The notes below the pieces were generated by a model, which saw only the letters and a list, made by a program, of their open reading frames with translations, was not told the origin of the DNA and ran no database searches. Below are positions 1-6,000 of a stretch of DNA of 7,342 nucleotides, piece after piece. The stretch covers positions 1-7,342 of the forward strand of contig CAYLZO010000252.1 in NCBI GenBank assembly GCA_964387775.1. The letters are read 5' to 3'. Each line of letters opens with the position of its first letter. Position 1 is the first letter of the stretch. The stretch comes from CAYLZO01 sp964387775. Its GTDB lineage: Bacteria; Chloroflexota; Anaerolineae; JAAYZQ01. Made by a program: the position numbers and the translations under genes.

Positions 1-3000
1 CCGAAGGCGCCCAGGTCGTAGGTGTCGGCCTGGGAGCCGGTGTTGGTCACCTGCACCTGCCAGGCGCCGCTCCCGCCGGGGAGCAGGCTCGTGTCGCCGG
101 AGAGGATCTCGACGTTCACGCCCAGCGTGTCGATCTGCACCGTGGCACCCCCTGAAGCCGACGCCTGGCGGACACCTGCCCGGCCCAGGCGCAACGTCTG
201 GGAATCGGCGTGCACGGCGATGGGGTAGTCACCGGCCGACGCCGTGGCGGGCGGCGTGACCAGCAGTTGCAGCTCGACGGCGTTGGCGGCGCCGGGCAGC
301 AGTGTCACATCGCTGACCGGGTTGCCCAGCAGGGTCAGCTCGGACGCCCAGCCGGCGGGCACGTCGACGCTCAGGTCAAAGGTCTCGCCGGCGCTGCCCA
401 GGTTGCGCACTGTCACGGCAAAGGGCGTCGGCTCGCCGAGGCCGCCGGAGGCGACCGCCGGGTCGAGCCGGACGGCCACCTGCTGGCTGCCCTCGCCGGT
501 CAGCAGAGCGGTGTCGGCGTCGCTGGCGCCGCTGTCCGCCGTGGCGGCGACGGTAAAGGGGTTCGGGCCGGGGCCGGCCGCCTGGGCCGTAAACGTCAGG
601 CTCGCTGCGCCGTTCGCGCCGACGTCGACGCTGGGCGGCAGGCCCAGGGCGGCCAGGCCGGTGCTGCTCAGGGTGTAGGTGCGGGCCAGGGCCTCGTAGT
701 TGGTCACGGTCAGGGTGTAGGACAGGATCTGGCCCGTGGGCGCCGACTGCGCCGGCGGCGTCACCGCCACGTCCAGGGTGTCGACCACGGCCAGCGCGCC
801 GTTGGCCTGGGCGCTGCCGCCCAGGTCGGTCTCGACGCCGATGCCAAAGGCGAACACCTCCGGGCTGGCCCCGGCGGGCACGGCGACGAGCAGCTCGGCC
901 GTCGCCTCGCCGCCGGCGGGCACGAGCACGTCGGCGGGTAGGGTCGCCCAGCCGGCGGGCAGGCCGGCCAGGGCCAGCGTGTAGGTGGACGGGCTGGCCG
1001 CCGGATTGCTCAGGGTCAGCGTGTAGGCGGCGGTCGCCCCCGCGCCCACCGTGCGCGAGACTGGCGCCAGGGCGGCGATGTGGGGCACGCTGACGAACAG
1101 GGGCGGCAGGTGCAGCCGGTTCTGGCCGCTGGGCAGGGTGTAGGCTACCTCGGTGCCCTGGGCCACCAGCCGCGACTCGCCCGGTTGCAGGTCGGCCAGT
1201 TGCACGTCAAAGGTGCGGGTCACAACCGGCTCGGCCCCGGTCTGCGCATAGCCCCAGCCGTAGGCCGGGTCGGCGGACAGGCCGGGCGCCACGTTAAAGG
1301 TGCCGGTCAGCACGGCCACGCCGCTGATGCCCACGGTGTGGGTCAGGGCCACGTCGTAAACCGGCAGCGGGGCGCGGAGCGTGGTCTGGGTGCGGTAGGT
1401 GTTGTGCACGTCCCAGCTAGGGGCCTCGCTGAAGGGCACGGTCAGGTCGTCGTTGACGTTGGTGATGTGGTAGGTGTGCTGGTTCCAGAGCGGGCGGGCC
1501 TCGCCCCACACGCCGTCCATGCCGACGACCGCCAGGCCATCGTTGTAGGGCACGGCCACCTCGGCGTACCCGTCGTCGTCCACGTCGGCAAAGATGGGAT
1601 ACTCGGTGCCCGTGAGCGACTCGATCAGCGGCTCGTTGTAGAGGATGCTCCCGTCTATGCCGTTATAGATGGTAAAGCCGTACTGGGCGCCATTCCAGGC
1701 GATTTCGTAGACGCCGTCGCCGTTCAGGTCCAACACCGACTGGGAGTTGGCGCTGGTCGAGTCGTAGGCGGGTGTGTGCCAGAGGATGGTGCCGTCGGCG
1801 TTGAGCGCGTACAGCCGCCCTATGCCGGTGCCGTCGTCGTACTTGATGCCCGTCACCAGTTCGATCTCGCCATCCCCGTCCACGTCGGCGATGGAGACGC
1901 CGCCGCCATCGCCTGGATCAAGCGCGGTGCTCCAGACGACGGAGCCATCGGCATCCAAGACAGTGTGACGGCCGTTGCTGGTGATGGCGATCTCGGGCCC
2001 GTCGTCGCCGCCCGGCTGCTGCCCGTCTACGTCGGCGGTGGCGGGTCCGCCAAAGATAAAGTCGATGGTGGAAGAAAGGGTGGTGGACCATTCCAGCGTG
2101 GGCGAGCCATAGTTATAGTCGTAGAGGTAGACGGTGCCCGCGACGTCGTAGGCGACGATGTCCAGCGTGCCGTTCTCGTCCATGTCCACGAGCAGCGGCA
2201 TGCCGACGTCGGCCGGGAACGTCTCCGACCAGGCGATGGCGCCGTCGTGCTCGAACACGGCGAGCGTCTCCCGCAGGTTGACCAGGATCTCCGGCTCGGG
2301 ATCGAGGTCCAGGTTGCCGATCACGGGCGTGCCGCGAATATCCCGCGAAGGCAACGTGTCGGTCATCCAGTACGTGGAGCCATCGCTGTGGAAAGCGTAC
2401 ATGTTGTCGCGGCCGGCCACCACAATCTCCGCGCCCGGCTGGCCGTCCAGGTCGGCCAGGGCCACCGAGCCGATGTACTCGCGGCCGAGGCCGATGCCCG
2501 AGGAGGCAAAGTCGATGCGGCGGATGAGCGGGTCGCCGTCGCCGGCGTCCTGGCCATCGCCGCGGTAGACAAAGATAGAGTTGATGAACCCACCGTCGGT
2601 AAAGGTATCAGAGGGGGCAACGATTTCGGTGCTCCCGTCGCCGTCGATGTCGCCAGCGGCAATGCCTGTGATGGCCCCGGCCGGGGTGCCGAACGAGCCC
2701 GACCCGCCGTTGGGGGTGGTGTCGAACCACTCGACCGCGGGCAGGTAGGGCAGGGGATCGGCGGGGGTGCGGAAGGCGTCGGCGCGCATGGCACTGGCGT
2801 TCTCCACCCGCACGACGTGCGGCCCCTCTCCCAGGCCGGTGTAGGAGACGCCAAAGGGCTGCTCGGAGAACTCGTAGTCGTGGCTCACCGTTTCCGTGAA
2901 TTGCCCGTCGACGTAGACGTTGACCGAGCCGCCGTTGCGTTGGGAAAAGTGGTAGAAGGTAAAGCTGTCGCCGACAAAGTTGAACCAGAGGTTGGCCGGG

Positions 3001-6000
3001 AAGTTGTGGATGGGCACCCCGACAAAGTCGCCGTCGAGGGCGTTGGCGTGGCTCTTGTCGACGGCGTTGACGCTGTAGCTGAGGCGGCTGTTGTCCTCGC
3101 CGCGACGGGCGTTGACCAGGCCGCCGGACACCGACTGGCCGTCCCACACGTCGATATAGTCCAAGAATACGACGCCGGCGACGACGCTGACCAAGAGGGT
3201 GTGGGTGCCGGTCACGAGGTTGCCAAAGGGGTGGAACAGCACGCCCCCGCCGCCGTTGTTCAGGTCGAGGACCCCCTGGCTGGCGCCGTCGACAAAGACC
3301 TCGGCCTGGCTCGTTCCGTTCCGGCCAAGGAACCCAAGCCCCGCCCAGCGGCCGTCAAAGGTCAGGCTGACCGTATCGCTGACCGTCCCCGAGTCGACGT
3401 TCCAGCCGCCACTGACCGCTCTCGAATTCTTGTTCAGGTCCCACGATCGAGGTCGTGTGCGAAAGTCGTAGACTCTGTTATAGACGAGGGCCGGGTCATC
3501 TTCTTCGTAGCGGACGACGCCGGTATAGACGGGCGTCTCGTAGAAGGGCGGGACGCCGGGCACGAGGAAGGCGTCCACGTTGGGCTCGTCCTTGTAGTGG
3601 CGGACTTCCATCACGTGGGGGCCGCTGCCCAGGCCGTCAAAGGACAGGGGGCGGCTGATCGGTACGTTGCTATACAGGTTGAAGGTGCCATAGGGGACAC
3701 CGTCGATGGTGATGCGTGCCCGGTCGCCGTTGCCGTTGGCCAGGCCCAGGAAGGTGACGCTGTCGCCGGTAAAGGGGAACCAGATGGTGCCGTCGTTGCT
3801 GAAAAAGTCGTCGGTCACGTACCCGCCGCCGCTGGCCGCTGGCTCTGTGACGTAACTCCAGTCGTCGGGCAGGTCGCTGAGCCAGACGAGGGGCTCGGTC
3901 TCTTCATAGGTGGCGGCCGGCAGGGCGGTGCCGTCCCAGGTGTCAAAGCTGTCGACCATCACCCGGGTTCCGCTGCTGTTGGGGTGGGCTGCCCCCAGCA
4001 CCGTGACCGAGAGGGTGTGGGTCGTGTCGGGCAGGCCGTCGTAGGTGAATCCGGCTACGTCGTTGTCGCGGCTGTAGAGGTCGACGATCCCCTGGCTGGC
4101 GCCATCGATGGATACCTCGGCCTGCCCGCCAAAGCGGTCGGTGACAAAGCCGAGGCGCAGCCAGGTGCCCTCGAACGTGTAGCGGACCGTGTCGCTGGCG
4201 ACGCCCGAATAGATGTATTGGCCGTCGCTGGCCTGTCCCACACCGTCGACCCGCTTCCAGGTGGAGGCGGTGGCGGTGTAGGGCAAGCCGTTGTAGCGGA
4301 TGGCCGGATCGTCCTCCTCGGTGCGGGTGAAGATGGTGGGCGTAGGCGGCGGTGCCGGCGGCGAGATGGCCGGGGTGACAAAGGCGTCGAGCGTCGCCTC
4401 CTCCCGGTAGTGGCGCACCTTGAGCAGGTGCAGGCCGGGGCCCAGGTCGTCGAAGGAGTAGGTGATGGTCGGCGCGGCGCCGGTGCGGATGTCATAAAAG
4501 CCCTGGTAGACCTCGTCGATGTAGATGGCGACCTCGTGGGCGCGGGAGTAGTCGAGGGCCTGGTAGGTGACGCTGTCGCCCGTAAAGGGGAACCAGAAGG
4601 TCGGTTCGCCGTGGAGGGCGGTCTCCAGGTAGGCGCCGCCGCTGGCGTTGGCGTCCGCCACGTGGGACCAACCGCCGCCCAGCAGGACGCGCTCGTCCAT
4701 CTCCTCAAAGCGGCCGTCGGGCAGGGAACTGCCGTCCCAGGTGTCCACGTAGTCAAAGCTGACGTAGGTGTTGTTGGCCAGGGGATTGGCCGTGCCCAGC
4801 ACCGTCACCGAGAGGGTGTGGGTGCCGGAGACGAGCCCGTCGTAGGTAAAGCTGGTCACGTCCTCCTCGTTGCTGTAGAGATCGACGATGCCCTGGCTGG
4901 CGCCGTCGAGGGTGATTTCGGCCTGGCCGCTGTTGTCGTTGGTGAAAAAGCCGACGCTGACCCAGACGCCGTCAAAGGTCAGGCTGACGGTATCGCCGGC
5001 GGTCCGTGAGTAGATGCGCTGGCCGTCGCTGGCCTCGCTGTAGTAGACGTGGTCGTTTCGCGTCCAGCTCCGGGCCGTCTGGGTGTAGGGCACGCCGTTG
5101 TAGAGCACGGCCGGATGGACCTCCTCGAAGCGGGTGAAGCCGCTGGGCGTGGGCGGCGTGTAGAAGGGCGGTTGGCCCGGCGTGATAAAGGCATCCACGG
5201 TGGCGTTGCCCCGGAAGCCGCCGACCTGCAGGACGTGGGGGCCGGCCCCCAGACCCTCGAAGGAGAGGGTGCGGGTGGTTGGCTCCAGGCTGTACAGATT
5301 GAGCCGCGTCTGGAACACGCCGTCGACAAAGATGTCGGCCCGGCCGCCGCCGTTGTAGGCCAGGGCCTGGTAGGTGACGCTGTCGCCGGTGAAGGGGAAC
5401 CAGGCGGTGGAATGGTCCTCGCGCATGTAGTTGCCGCCGCTGGCCGCATCCTCGCTGTAGAGGTCCCAGCCGGTGCTGAGGAAGAGGCGGGCATCGTCCT
5501 CTTCGAAGGTGCCGTCGGTGTAGCTTCCGCCGTCGTAGACGTCCAGGTAGTCGAGCTGGACGTAGTCGTTGCTGGCGTAGGGGTTGGCCGTGCCCAGGGC
5601 CGTGACCGAGATGGTGTGGGTGGCGCTGACCAGGCCGTCGTAGACGAAACTGACGGGCAGGGTCTCGTGGCGGTAGAGGTCGATCACACCCTGGCTCACG
5701 CCGTCGATGTAAACCTCGGCGTGGCCGCTCTGAGAGGTGGCAAGAAAACCCAGATTGATCCAGGTGCCGTCGAAGGTGAAGGCTGCCGTCTCCCCGGCCG
5801 CGTTGGCGCGCAGGTAGCTGCCGCCGCTGGCCCGGCTGGCGTCAACGCTGTCCCAGGTGCCCGTAATCGCGGCTTCGTCCTCCTCGTAGCGCAGGATGAC
5901 GGTGCCGGTGATGGTCGCCGGCGACGGGGCGAGGGGCTGGGTATCGGGTATTGGATATTGGACATCGTCTTCGTCCGAGGGCGTTTGTGTGGCTTCGCTG

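Larger units (their letters stand above)
2766..5900 (-). repeat. Four tandem A-B pairs of galactose-binding-like (CBM-type) modules
   Basis: Residues 481-1525 are eight related beta-sandwich modules in strict A-B-A-B order. Both types share a strand ending in an F-F/D-G core, a second strand with A-x-[IV]-x-[IV]-D-G, an [DN]-L-Y turn, then a [YF]-[DE]-G-L-x-x-[GA]-[TP]-H strand and a final V-D-x-[FV] strand. At DNA level the plus-strand string ccctggc in the A modules recurs at 3274, 4090, 4891 and 5689 (spacings 816, 801, 798). A 30-base near-identical string in the first three B modules starts at 3754, 4567 and 5374 (spacings 813 and 807). All these spacings are multiples of three. The unit is therefore 266-272 codons, expanded by duplication of whole pairs. 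Confidence 0.88.

Noticed and set aside
2363..3147. Minus-strand frames at 2363-2854 and 2608-3147
   Set aside because: Both are out of register with the real gene and overlap the B4 module and the propeller. Their translations are Pro/Ala/Thr/Ser-rich or Arg/Gln-rich, without motifs.
3405..3500. Possible compensated frameshift in module A4
   Set aside because: The odd segment aligns to the same part of A2 and A3 with nearly equal length and keeps YN, RSW and the following SDTVSLTF in frame, so divergence explains it better than two frameshifts.
1080..5009. A 1,309-codon open frame on the plus strand
   Set aside because: Its codons are exact reverse complements of the minus-strand codons, so it stops only where the real gene uses TTA, CTA or TCA, which are nearly absent. 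Its stop at 5007-5009 is opposite a TCA serine codon. The translation is Gly/Val/Ala-rich with no domain logic, while the minus strand gives clear modules.
2766..5900. Regularly spaced repeats that might suggest a CRISPR-like or satellite array
   Set aside because: The unit is about 800 bp, divergent, a multiple of three and in frame, and encodes homologous protein modules. It is a coding tandem duplication.
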